In this document: positions 1 through 7,218 of the stretch, one piece after another
Numbering within the stretch: position 1 is the first letter of the stretch
Layout: the number at the start of each line of letters is the position of its first letter
Source of the DNA: Candidatus Muproteobacteria bacterium RIFCSPHIGHO2_01_FULL_65_16
Lineage (GTDB): Bacteria; Pseudomonadota; Gammaproteobacteria; Acidiferrobacterales; Sulfurifustaceae
DNA: 7,218 bases
Reading direction: 5' to 3'
Assembly: GCA_001785175.1 (NCBI GenBank)
Contig: MFSY01000029.1
Location: 1 to 7,218 of the forward strand
Translations under genes and position numbers: made by a program
Notes under the pieces: model-generated
Databases searched by the model: none
Seen by the model: the letters and a program-made list of their open reading frames with translations, nothing else
What the model was told of the DNA's origin: nothing

Positions 1-28
1 GCGAATTGCATCGCTAATGATTCTCCCG

Positions 29-50
29 CCCGGTCGTGCGCATTGCCGGG
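29..50. repeat. Imperfect 22-bp palindrome centred on TGCGCA
   Basis: CCCGG (29-33) and CCGGG (46-50) flank a centre containing TGCGCA; the two 11-bp halves agree at 8 positions. It lies in the non-coding stretch beyond trkA and could be an operator or a small hairpin for the unseen next gene. The evidence is only the symmetry. Confidence 0.2.
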
Positions 51-83
51 TATCGGGTTCGCAGTCGGCGTCGAAAGCGCGCC

Positions 84-142
84 GCAAGCCTCAAGCCCCA
101 AGCTTCAAGCTTGCGGCTTGTCGCCTGTAGCTTGGGGCTCGA
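84..142. repeat. 7-bp tandem repeat forming a long hairpin downstream of trkA
   Basis: Positions 84-139 divide cleanly into eight 7-mers: GCAAGCC, TCAAGCC, CCAAGCT, TCAAGCT, TGCGGCT, TGTCGCC, TGTAGCT and TGGGGCT. The same stretch is an inverted repeat. Positions 91-110 pair with 123-142 at 17 of 20 positions, including an exact 11-bp match of AGCCCCAAGCT (94-104) to its complement (129-139), around a 12-nt loop. A second, alternative pairing joins GCCGCAAG (81-88) to CTTGCGGC (110-117). Because 7 is not a multiple of 3, all three frames can stay open through it and give Leu/Ala/Ser-rich peptides, which should not be called genes. No T-tract follows on either side, so terminator function is uncertain. 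From memory, CAAGCTTCAAGC-like heptad repeats are dispersed in several gammaproteobacterial genomes. Confidence 0.7.
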
Positions 143-173
143 TTCCAGAGCGCTCATGGAGGCAGGTCGCAAT

Positions 174-183
174 CCGCCGGCGG
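174..183. repeat. Short GC palindrome just after trkA
   Basis: CCGCCGGCGG is a perfect 10-bp palindrome that begins 5 bp past the trkA stop codon. It has no loop and no U-tract, so it is not a standard intrinsic terminator. At this GC content such a palindrome can arise by chance. Confidence 0.3.
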
Positions 184-188
184 GTTCG

Positions 189-1568
189 TCAAACAAAGGT
201 GAACGCGACCTGGAACAGGCGTTCGACGTCCGGGATGCGCCGCTTGTCCACGACGAACAGGATCACGTGGTCGTTCGGCTCGATCACGGTGTCGTGGTGC
301 GCGATCAGCACCTTGCCATCGCGCACGACGGCGCCGATGCTCGCGCCGTGCGGCAGCGCGATGTCCTGGATCGCGCGGCCCACGACCTGCGAGGTCTTGG
401 CGTCGCCGTGGGCGATGGCCTCGATCGCCTCGGCCGCGCCGCGCCGGAGCGAATGCACCGCGGCGACGTCGCCGCGGCGCAGGTGCGTCAGCAGGCTGCC
501 GATGGTGGCCTGCTGCGGCGAGATGGCGATGTCTATGTTGCCCACGCTCTGGATCAGGTCCACGTAGGCCGCGCGGTTGATGAGCGCCATCACGCGCCTG
601 GCGCCCAGGCGCTTGGCGAGCATGGCCGACATGATGTTGGCCTCGTCGTCCGAGGTCACGGCGCAGAAGGTGTCAATGTCCTCGATGCCCTCGCGCGTCA
701 GCAGCTCCTCGTCGGCGGCGTCGCCGAGCAGCACCACGGTCTTGTCGAGCTCCTCGGCCACCGCCCGCGCCCGCGCCGGATTGCGTTCGATGAGCTTGGT
801 GACGTAGCGGCGGGACTCGAGCGCCCGCGCCAGGCGCATGCCGATGTTGCCGCCGCCGGCGAGCATGACGCGCTTGACCGGCTTGCCGAGCTTGCGCAGC
901 TCCGACAGCACCGCCGGGATGTCGTCCTTGGCGGCGATGAAGAACACCTCGTCGTCGGCCTCGATCACGGTGTCGCCTTCGGGGACTATCGGCCGGTCGC
1001 GGCGGTAGATGGCCGCGACCCGCGTCTCCACCTGCGGCAGGTGCTCCTTGAGCGCCTGCAGCTTGTTGCCCACGAGCGGCCCGCCGTGCACCGCCCGCAC
1101 CGCGACCAGCCGCACCAGCCCGCCGGCGAAGTCGAGCACCTGGAGCGCCGATGGGTACTCGATCAGGCGCTGGATGTAGTCGGTGACGATCTGTTCCGGG
1201 CTGATGATGACGTCTATGGGTATGACTTCCTGGGTGAAGATCTCCGGGTGCGAGAGGTATTCGGCGGCGCGGATGCGGGCGATCTTGGTCGGCGTGTGGA
1301 ACAGTGAGTAGGCGATCTCGCACGCGACCATGTTGACCTCGTCCGAGTTGGTGACCGCGAGGATCATGTCGGCGTCCTCGGCGCCCGCGGCCCGCAGCGT
1401 GTCCGGGTGCGCGCCGTTGCCGGCGACGGTGCGCAGGTCGAGCCGGTCCTGCAGGTCGTGGAGCTTGGCGGCGTCGGTGTCCACGACGGTGATGTCGTAG
1501 TTTTCGTAGACCAGGTTCGCGGCGACCGATGTGCCGACCTGGCCGGCGCCGAGGATGATGACCTTCAT
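189..1568 (-). CDS. trkA: Trk potassium uptake system NAD-binding protein TrkA
   Basis: TrkA is the cytoplasmic, peripheral regulatory subunit of the Trk K+ transporter. It binds NAD(H) and gates the membrane subunit TrkH/TrkG. The 459 residues match the family length (E. coli 458) and form two RCK modules. RCK_N1 has GAGQVG (7-12) and the ribose-binding acidic end VVDTD (28-32), and RCK_C1 follows (about 140-220). RCK_N2 has GGGNIG (238-243) with E261 at the end of its second strand, and RCK_C2 runs about 370-455. The ending DVERLFQ plus a short tail is typical. The ATG at 1568 is well supported: the glycine motif falls at residue 7, and AAAGG lies 10 nt upstream (1579-1583). It follows ntrX by 132 bp containing a repeat and may have its own promoter. 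Its usual partner trkH is not in the window; it could lie just beyond position 1, which cannot be seen. Nothing looks broken. Confidence 0.96.
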   Translation of the reverse strand: MKVIILGAGQVGTSVAANLVYENYDITVVDTDAAKLHDLQDRLDLRTVAGNGAHPDTLRAAGAEDADMILAVTNSDEVNMVACEIAYSLFHTPTKIARIRAAEYLSHPEIFTQEVIPIDVIISPEQIVTDYIQRLIEYPSALQVLDFAGGLVRLVAVRAVHGGPLVGNKLQALKEHLPQVETRVAAIYRRDRPIVPEGDTVIEADDEVFFIAAKDDIPAVLSELRKLGKPVKRVMLAGGGNIGMRLARALESRRYVTKLIERNPARARAVAEELDKTVVLLGDAADEELLTREGIEDIDTFCAVTSDDEANIMSAMLAKRLGARRVMALINRAAYVDLIQSVGNIDIAISPQQATIGSLLTHLRRGDVAAVHSLRRGAAEAIEAIAHGDAKTSQVVGRAIQDIALPHGASIGAVVRDGKVLIAHHDTVIEPNDHVILFVVDKRRIPDVERLFQVAFTFV

Positions 1569-1573
1569 GTAAC

Positions 1574-1598
1574 GTTGACCTTTATATGATTGTTGACC
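1574..1598. promoter_or_regulatory. Paired GTTGACC direct repeats before trkA
   Basis: GTTGACC occurs at 1574-1580 and again at 1592-1598, 18 bp start to start, with the A+T-rich TTTATATGATT between them. On the coding strand these read GGTCAAC. The nearer copy partly overlaps the trkA ribosome binding site AAAGG (1579-1583). Spacing of about two helical turns could suit a dimeric regulator binding one face of the DNA. This is a pattern only; no regulator is known for it, and a short chance repeat is possible. Confidence 0.25.
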
Positions 1599-1695
1599 AC
1601 AGAGGGCACGGAGATCACAGAGGGAATTATCATATATTTTGTTAGTTTATTCTTCTCTCTCGCGTTTTCTCTGTGCCCCCTGTGCTCTCAGTGGT
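1596..1695. repeat. Intergenic inverted repeat built of 9-bp tandem units
   Basis: The ntrX-trkA gap holds two arms in inverted orientation. The left arm reads ACC then ACAGAGGG-type 9-mers: CACAGAGGG (1598-1606), CACGGAGAT (1607-1615), CACAGAGGG (1616-1624). The right arm, on the minus strand, has CACTGAGAG (1693-1685), CACAGGGGG (1684-1676) and CACAGAGAA (1675-1667). Over the first 27 positions the arms agree at 21. Between them lie 42 bp of AT-rich and pyrimidine-rich sequence, unlike the rest of the window. The element begins 5 bp past the ntrX stop. A transcript could fold it into a long, imperfect stem, but no U-tract follows, so it is not a standard terminator. From memory, CACAGAG-type repeats of this sort are scattered between genes in many environmental bacteria; I cannot search for them here. 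Confidence 0.75.
1626..1634 (-). promoter_or_regulatory. Possible -10 element for trkA
   Basis: On the minus strand the AT-rich centre of the intergenic repeat reads TATATGATAAT, containing overlapping TATGAT and GATAAT hexamers that resemble a sigma-70 -10 box. It lies about 58 bp before the trkA start. No convincing -35 box is seen at the right distance, so this is a weak call. It would matter because trkA is the only gene in the block separated from its upstream neighbour by a real gap (132 bp). Confidence 0.2.
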
Positions 1696-1700
1696 GAGGT

Positions 1701-3091
<1,391 letters not shown>

Positions 3092-3095
<4 letters not shown>

Positions 3096-5380
3096 GCGCC
3101 CTTCTCCATCCGCGTGCGCGTCAGGGGCACGACCTCGCCGCGCGTCTCCGCCGGGTCCGCGGCCGCCGCGCCCGCCGGCAGGCGGATGGTGACGCAGGCC
3201 CCGCCCTGGGCCGGGTTCTCGGCGCGGATGCCGCCGCCGTGCTCCTCGACGACGCGCTTGACGATGGCGAGGCCGAGCCCGGTGCCCTTTTCCTTGGACG
3301 TGACATAGGGCTCGAACAGCCGCTCGAGCATGGCGGGCGGGAAGCCGGGGCCGTTGTCCTGGACCATGAACTCGGCGTAGCCGCGCTCGCCGTCACGCAC
3401 GAGCCGCGTGCCCAGGCGGATCTCGGGCCGGGCGGTCGCGGCGAGCGCGTCGCGCGCGTTCAGCAGCAGGTTGTGCAGCACCTGGCGCAGGCGCCCGGCG
3501 TCGGCGGTGATCCACGGCAGCTCCGGATCGAGCTCGAGCGCGAGCGCCGGCGCGCCGCCGGCCTCGGGCGCGCGCTCGTTGCGGTAGAGCTCGGCCACGT
3601 CGCGGATCAGGTTGTTGAGATCGAGCGGCCGGGATTGCATCGGCGCCGGGCGCGCGTAATCCGAGAACGCGTTCACCATCGCCTTCAGCGCCTCGACCTG
3701 CTCCACGATCGTGCGCGTGGCCCGGTCGAGGGTCTGGCGCTCGTCCTCCGGCAGCGCGCGCAGGAATTTGTGGCGGATGCGCTCCGCGGCGAGCTGGATC
3801 GGGGTCAGCGGGTTTTTGATCTCGTGCGCCATGCGCCGCGCGACCTCGCCCCAGGCGGCGTCGCGCTGCGCCTGGATGAGGGCGGTGACGTCGTCGAACA
3901 CGACCACGCAGCCGCCGCGCCGCCCGCCCAGCGCCGGCAGCCGGGTGCCGCGCAGCATCAGCGTGCGCCGGCCGTTCTGCCCCTCGAGCGCCACGTCCGC
4001 CCGCCATTCGGCCTGGCCGGCGCCGAGCGCCCGGTCCACGGCGTCCGCGAACGGCGCGAGGTGCGCGTGGTTCTCTCCGAGCCAGGCGAGCGGCTGGCCC
4101 ACGGCCCGGGCGAGATCGGCGCCGAGGATCTGGCCGGCGGCGGCGTTGTGCGTGCGCAGGCACTGGCGCTGGTCGAAGGACAGCACGCCGGAGGACAGAT
4201 GCGTGAGCACGGTCTCGAGATAGGTGCGCTGCATCTCCGCCTCGCGCTGGCTGCGCCGGATCTGGGCGTTGGCGCCGTGGATGCGGCGCGTCATGTTGTT
4301 GAAGGACTTGACCAGGACGCCGATCTCATCGCCGCCCGGCACCGGCAACTGCTTGCGGTAGTCGCCGTCGGCCACGGCGCGCGTGCCCTCGGCCAGGTCG
4401 CGGATCGGCGCCACCAGGCGGCGGGCGAAGAAGATCGCCGCCCACACCGCGATCAGCATGGCGAGCAGCGTCACGAGCGTGAGCGTGAGGATGAAGCCGA
4501 ACTTGAGCGGCCCGCGCAGATAGGCCAGCTTTTCATATTCGGCGTAGGCCGACTGCACGCTCTCGCCGAGCTTGGCGTAACGCGTCGGCAGCGCCTGCAG
4601 CACCTGCAGCAGCCGCAGCGGCGCGCCGACCGCGCGCGCGTACACTGGCGCCACCACGCGCAGCTGCAGCCCGGATTTTCCGATCACGTCCAGATTGGCG
4701 TAGGTCTGGCCCTGGCGCACCTGGGCCAGGACGGCGTCGCTCGGACGATCCGGCACCAGCGTCCCGGTCCCGAGGCTCGGCTCGCCGCTGGCGGCGATGA
4801 TCCGGCCGTCCTGGGCGTAGAGCGTGAGCTCGGTGACGCCGTACTGCTCGCGCAGGTTGTTCAGCGCCGCCAGCACCGTGCGGTTGGCGCCGGGGCGCCC
4901 GGCGGAGGAGACGTTTTGCAGCTCGGTCGCCATCTCCTGGGCGCTCTTCACCAGGTCCTGCTTGGTGGCGTCGAGCGCCGCGCGTCCGAGCAGCAGGGCG
5001 TCGTCGAGCGCCTGCTCGATCTTGACGTCGAACCAGTTGTCTATGCCGCGGTTGAGCGTCTGCAGCGAGAAGAAGAACACCACCGACGCCGGCGCCACCG
5101 CCAGCAGCGTGAACATTATCAGCAGGCGCAGCGTCAGGCGCGCGCCCATGACGCGCGCGCGGTGCTGCTCGATGAGGTGGAACAGATTGAGCAGGATCAG
5201 CGCCAGCAGCAGCACGATGCCGAACAGGTTGATCACCAGCAGCGCCGTGTACACGCGCCCGAAGACCGCCGAGTTCTGGATCGCGGCGCTCATCATGAAC
5301 AGCGCCGCGAGCAGCAGCACGGACAGCACCGCGAGCGGCGCGACGCCGGTGAAGTAGCGCTTCAGCGTTGTACCTTCCAT
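3092..5380 (-). CDS. ntrY: NtrY-type membrane sensor histidine kinase
   Basis: This 762-residue inner-membrane kinase autophosphorylates on a histidine and is expected to phosphorylate the adjacent NtrX. It has three N-terminal TM helices (about 12-34, 44-69 and 84-106), a periplasmic sensor region (about 107-295) and a fourth TM (about 297-319). A HAMP domain follows (about 320-375), then a helical linker and a PAS-like domain (about 385-500). HisKA carries the H-box AHEIKNPL (His519). The HATPase has N-box Asn641, G1 DNGPGF (675-680) and G2 GTGLGL (699-704). All key catalytic residues are present. The reading frame stays open upstream to 5917, but that stretch is the DUF4390 gene out of frame and gives an arginine/glycine-rich non-protein sequence. 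The ATG at 5380, preceded by GGAG, gives the family's normal N-terminus. It overlaps DUF4390 by 19 bp and shares an ATGA with ntrX. The signal is unknown; NtrY homologues have been linked to nitrogen and redox/oxygen sensing, and the sequence does not decide between them. Confidence 0.9.
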
Positions 5381-5940
5381 GTGCTCCAGCCGCTGTTGAG
5401 ACGCCAGGCGAGCGAGGTGTAGGCCACCGGTCGCAACGGCGCCGGCAGCGCCTCGATGTCGAGGTAGGCGCGGATCTCCACCGTGTGCTCGCCCGCCGGC
5501 GCCGCGGTCGCGGGCAGCGGCAGCTTGAGCTCGTCGAGCGCGCCCATCTGTCGCAACGCCTCCGGCAGCGAGTTGAAGCTCTCCGTGACGGTTTCCTCCG
5601 GCGCGTCGCCCGGGTGCGGCAGTCCGCTGCCGATCAGGTACTGGCCGGACAGGGCGTGATAGCGGAGCTCGCGCTTGAACGTCCACTCGGCGATGCGCCG
5701 GTCCCACAGCAGCTTGCGCTCGCGGTAGAGGCGCACGGTGAAGATCACCTCGAGCGGTATGCCCTTGGCGAGCGCCTCCTCCACGTTGGGCGTGAGATCG
5801 AGTTCGAGCCGGCCGCCGAGGGCGAGCGCGGCCGGCGCGAATTTCGGCCGCACCTCGGCGGCCTTGAAGTCCGCGACCGCCGGCGCGAGCATCACGGCGA
5901 GCGCCGCCGCCAGCCACTCAGCTTTTCTTGAGGCAACCAT
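5362..5940 (-). CDS. Secreted DUF4390 family protein
   Basis: This 192-residue protein is of unknown function. I recognise it as DUF4390 from its size, its position between rsmB and an ntrY-type kinase, and its pattern of an export signal followed by a beta-rich domain with a central W-D-R-R-I-A-E-W segment. Residues 1-23 form a likely Sec signal peptide: a short basic start (R5, K6), a hydrophobic stretch of Leu, Ala and Val, and an AVA cleavage site before D24. The mature part (about 169 aa) has no cysteine, no lipobox and no further membrane segment, so a soluble periplasmic protein is expected. The ATG at 5940 is chosen because it gives the signal peptide at the very N-terminus; a weak GGACGGA lies just upstream. 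The gene overlaps the rsmB end by 23 bp and the ntrY start by 19 bp, so it is probably translated from the same mRNA. A role in the envelope with the NtrY sensor is inference from context only. Confidence 0.85.
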   Translation of the reverse strand: MVASRKAEWLAAALAVMLAPAVADFKAAEVRPKFAPAALALGGRLELDLTPNVEEALAKGIPLEVIFTVRLYRERKLLWDRRIAEWTFKRELRYHALSGQYLIGSGLPHPGDAPEETVTESFNSLPEALRQMGALDELKLPLPATAAPAGEHTVEIRAYLDIEALPAPLRPVAYTSLAWRLNSGWSTWKVQR

Positions 5941-7218
5941 AATAAAATCCGTCCATGCCCCGCTCGCCCGGCAGGGTCTGCCGGCCGAGCGCCCGCGCCC
6001 GGCCCCAGCCGCCGGTCAGGGCCGATTCGGCGGCGTCGGGGCGGCGGTCGCGGAAGGCCCGCAGCTGGTCCTCGTTTTCTCCGGGCAGAATCGAGCAGGT
6101 CACATACAAAAGCTTACCCCCGCGCCGGAGCAAGGGCCACAGCCCGTCCAGCAGGCGCGCCTGGGCCTGGATAAGGCGCGGGATATCCGCGGGTTGGCGC
6201 CGAAGCTTGATGTCGGGGTGGCGGCGGATGACGCCGGTCGCCGAGCACGGGGCGTCGAGCAGGATGCGATCGAACGGCCGCCCGTCCCACCAGGATTGCG
6301 CGGCGCCGGCGTCGCCCACGACGACCAGCGCCTTGAGCCCGAGGCGCGCTAGATTTTGCCCGATCAGCCCGGCGCGGGCGGGATCGGCCTCGAGCGCCAT
6401 GAGTTCGGCCGGCCCGGGGGCCCGTTCCAGGATGTGGGCGGCCTTGCCGCCCGGGGCGGCGCAGGCGTCGAGCACGCGCTCCCCCGGCCGGGCGTCCAGC
6501 AGTATGGCCGCAAGCTGCGCCGCCTCGTCCTGGACCGAGACGCAGCCGTCGGCGAAGCCCGGCAGCCGCCCCACCGGCGCCGGCTGGGGCAAAATCACGC
6601 CGGCGTCGGACAGCGTTGTCGGCGCGGCGTCCAGGCCGGCGGCGGCAAGACGCGCGAGGTATTCGGCGCGCGAATTTTTCCGCAGGTTCACGCGCAGGAC
6701 GAGCGGCGGGCGTTCGTTGTTGGCGCGCGCGACGGCCTCCCACTCGCGCGGCCAGGAGCGGCGCAGCTCCTCCAGCAGCCACGCGGGGTGGCTCAGCGCC
6801 GCCGCCGGGTTGTTTTCTATTTCCCGTTGCGCCCGCTCCGGATGGCGCAGGTACTCCCGCAGGCAGGCGTTGATCAGGTTCTTGCCCCAGGGTTTGCGCA
6901 GCCGCGCCGCGGCCGCGACGGTCTCGGACACCGCCGCGTGTCGCGCGACGCGCATGTGCCTGAGTTGATAGAGACCCACGAGCAGCAGCGCCTCCACGTC
7001 CCGGTCCTTGGGGCCGAGCGGCTTTTCGAGCAGCAGCCGCGCCACGGCCGCAAGCTGGTGATACCAGCGCAACACGCCGTAACTCAGCTCCTGAATCAGG
7101 GCCGCGGCGCGCGCCGGCACGGGCCGCGCGCCCACGACCTCTTCCAGCGCCGCATCGAGATAGCGGTTATGCGCGCCGACCTGGGTCACGACCCGGGCCG
7201 CGAGCGCGCGCGCCTCGG
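5918..7218 (-). CDS. rsmB: 16S rRNA (cytosine-5-)-methyltransferase RsmB, 5' end outside window
   Basis: RsmB (Sun/Fmu family) transfers a methyl group from SAM to carbon 5 of a cytosine in 16S rRNA (C967 in E. coli numbering) in the cytoplasm. The frame is open to the window edge, and residues before the GTG at 7189 read EARALAARV, which matches the usual RsmB N-terminus. The true start therefore lies beyond 7218 and the GTG is internal. Counting from that GTG codon, residues 1-130 form the NusB-like RNA-binding domain. The Rossmann methyltransferase domain follows, with motif I CAAPGGK (243-249), motif IV DAPCSATG (312-319, Cys315) and motif VI VTCS with the expected nucleophile Cys365. The 432 visible residues are close to the family length (E. 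coli 429), so only a few residues are missing. The C-terminus GFYYGCLKKS is typical. The last 23 bp overlap the DUF4390 gene. Family identity is secure; the exact methylated base is taken from the family. Confidence 0.95.
   Translation of the reverse strand, partial: EARALAARVVTQVGAHNRYLDAALEEVVGARPVPARAAALIQELSYGVLRWYHQLAAVARLLLEKPLGPKDRDVEALLLVGLYQLRHMRVARHAAVSETVAAAARLRKPWGKNLINACLREYLRHPERAQREIENNPAAALSHPAWLLEELRRSWPREWEAVARANNERPPLVLRVNLRKNSRAEYLARLAAAGLDAAPTTLSDAGVILPQPAPVGRLPGFADGCVSVQDEAAQLAAILLDARPGERVLDACAAPGGKAAHILERAPGPAELMALEADPARAGLIGQNLARLGLKALVVVGDAGAAQSWWDGRPFDRILLDAPCSATGVIRRHPDIKLRRQPADIPRLIQAQARLLDGLWPLLRRGGKLLYVTCSILPGENEDQLRAFRDRRPDAAESALTGGWGRARALGRQTLPGERGMDGFYYGCLKKS

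Noticed and set aside
14..196. Small 60-residue minus-strand frame downstream of trkA.
   Set aside because: It overlaps the trkA stop and is mostly translated heptad repeat; no ribosome binding site or domain support.
36..1307. 423-codon open frame on the plus strand, antisense to trkA.
   Set aside because: Same cause; the product is low-complexity Asp/His/Arg/Val-rich, and its first part runs through the heptad repeat. TrkA on the minus strand is unmistakable.
1596..1695. Intrinsic terminator for ntrX formed by the inverted repeat.
   Set aside because: The loop is about 42 nt and no U-run follows the distal arm on the minus strand, so the standard terminator form is not met.
3239..5422. 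727-codon open frame on the plus strand, antisense to ntrY.
   Set aside because: Long antisense frames are expected in GC-rich DNA because GC-ending codons avoid stops on the other strand. The product is His/Arg/Gln/Val-rich with no recognisable fold, while the minus-strand frame has all kinase motifs.
5425..5580. Two similar TCGCAACG...CCGGCAGCG stretches within DUF4390.
   Set aside because: Short similarity in GC-rich coding DNA that does not encode repeated protein segments; most likely chance.
5381..5917. Frame upstream of the ntrY ATG stays open to 5917, giving a possible 941-residue protein.
   Set aside because: This stretch is the DUF4390 gene in another frame. The translation is Arg/Gly/Ala-rich without any domain, whereas DUF4390 has a signal peptide and ends 19 bp past the ntrY start.

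Overview
The window is GC-rich, by eye about two-thirds G+C. It carries one co-directional minus-strand block of five genes, read from the high-coordinate end to the low: rsmB (5' end cut off by the window edge), a secreted DUF4390 protein, an NtrY-type membrane histidine kinase, an NtrX-type response regulator, and the potassium-uptake regulator trkA. From established knowledge, this order (rsmB - DUF4390 - ntrY-like - ntrX-like - trkA) is a recurring chromosomal neighbourhood of Gammaproteobacteria and Betaproteobacteria. Together with the GC content it suggests a high-GC gammaproteobacterium, perhaps of the Chromatiales/Acidiferrobacterales/Xanthomonadales kind. That placement is inference and weak at the order level.

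Region 7218-3092: rsmB, DUF4390 and ntrY follow one another with short overlaps (23 bp, 19 bp), and ntrY runs into ntrX through a 4-bp ATGA overlap ending at 3095. This looks like one translationally coupled transcript. RsmB makes m5C in 16S rRNA. The DUF4390 protein has a signal peptide and no known function. NtrY is a four-TM kinase with HAMP, PAS-like, HisKA and HATPase regions, and its catalytic motifs look intact.

Region 3095-1701: the NtrX partner has a normal receiver and a normal Fis-type DNA-binding end. Its central AAA+ domain is degenerate: the Walker A lysine is arginine (R194), the Walker B aspartate is asparagine (N248), and the GAFTGA loop that contacts sigma-54 is absent. This is the most interesting protein-level observation. 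It argues that the protein controls transcription without ATP-driven sigma-54 remodelling.

Region 1700-1569: a 132-bp gap between ntrX and trkA holds an imperfect inverted repeat. Each arm is three tandem 9-mers of the CACAGAGGG type, around an AT-rich centre, and two GTTGACC direct repeats lie next to the trkA start.

Region 1568-189: trkA, full length (459 aa), with two RCK modules.

Region 188-1: no gene seen. It holds a different repeat, eight 7-bp units (84-139) that fold into a long hairpin, plus two small palindromes. trkA is therefore bracketed by two unrelated repeat elements. No RNA genes, CRISPR arrays, insertion sequences or complete mobile elements were seen. The window is mostly ordinary core chromosome; the points worth a second look are the degenerate NtrX, the DUF4390/NtrYX linkage and the two intergenic repeats.
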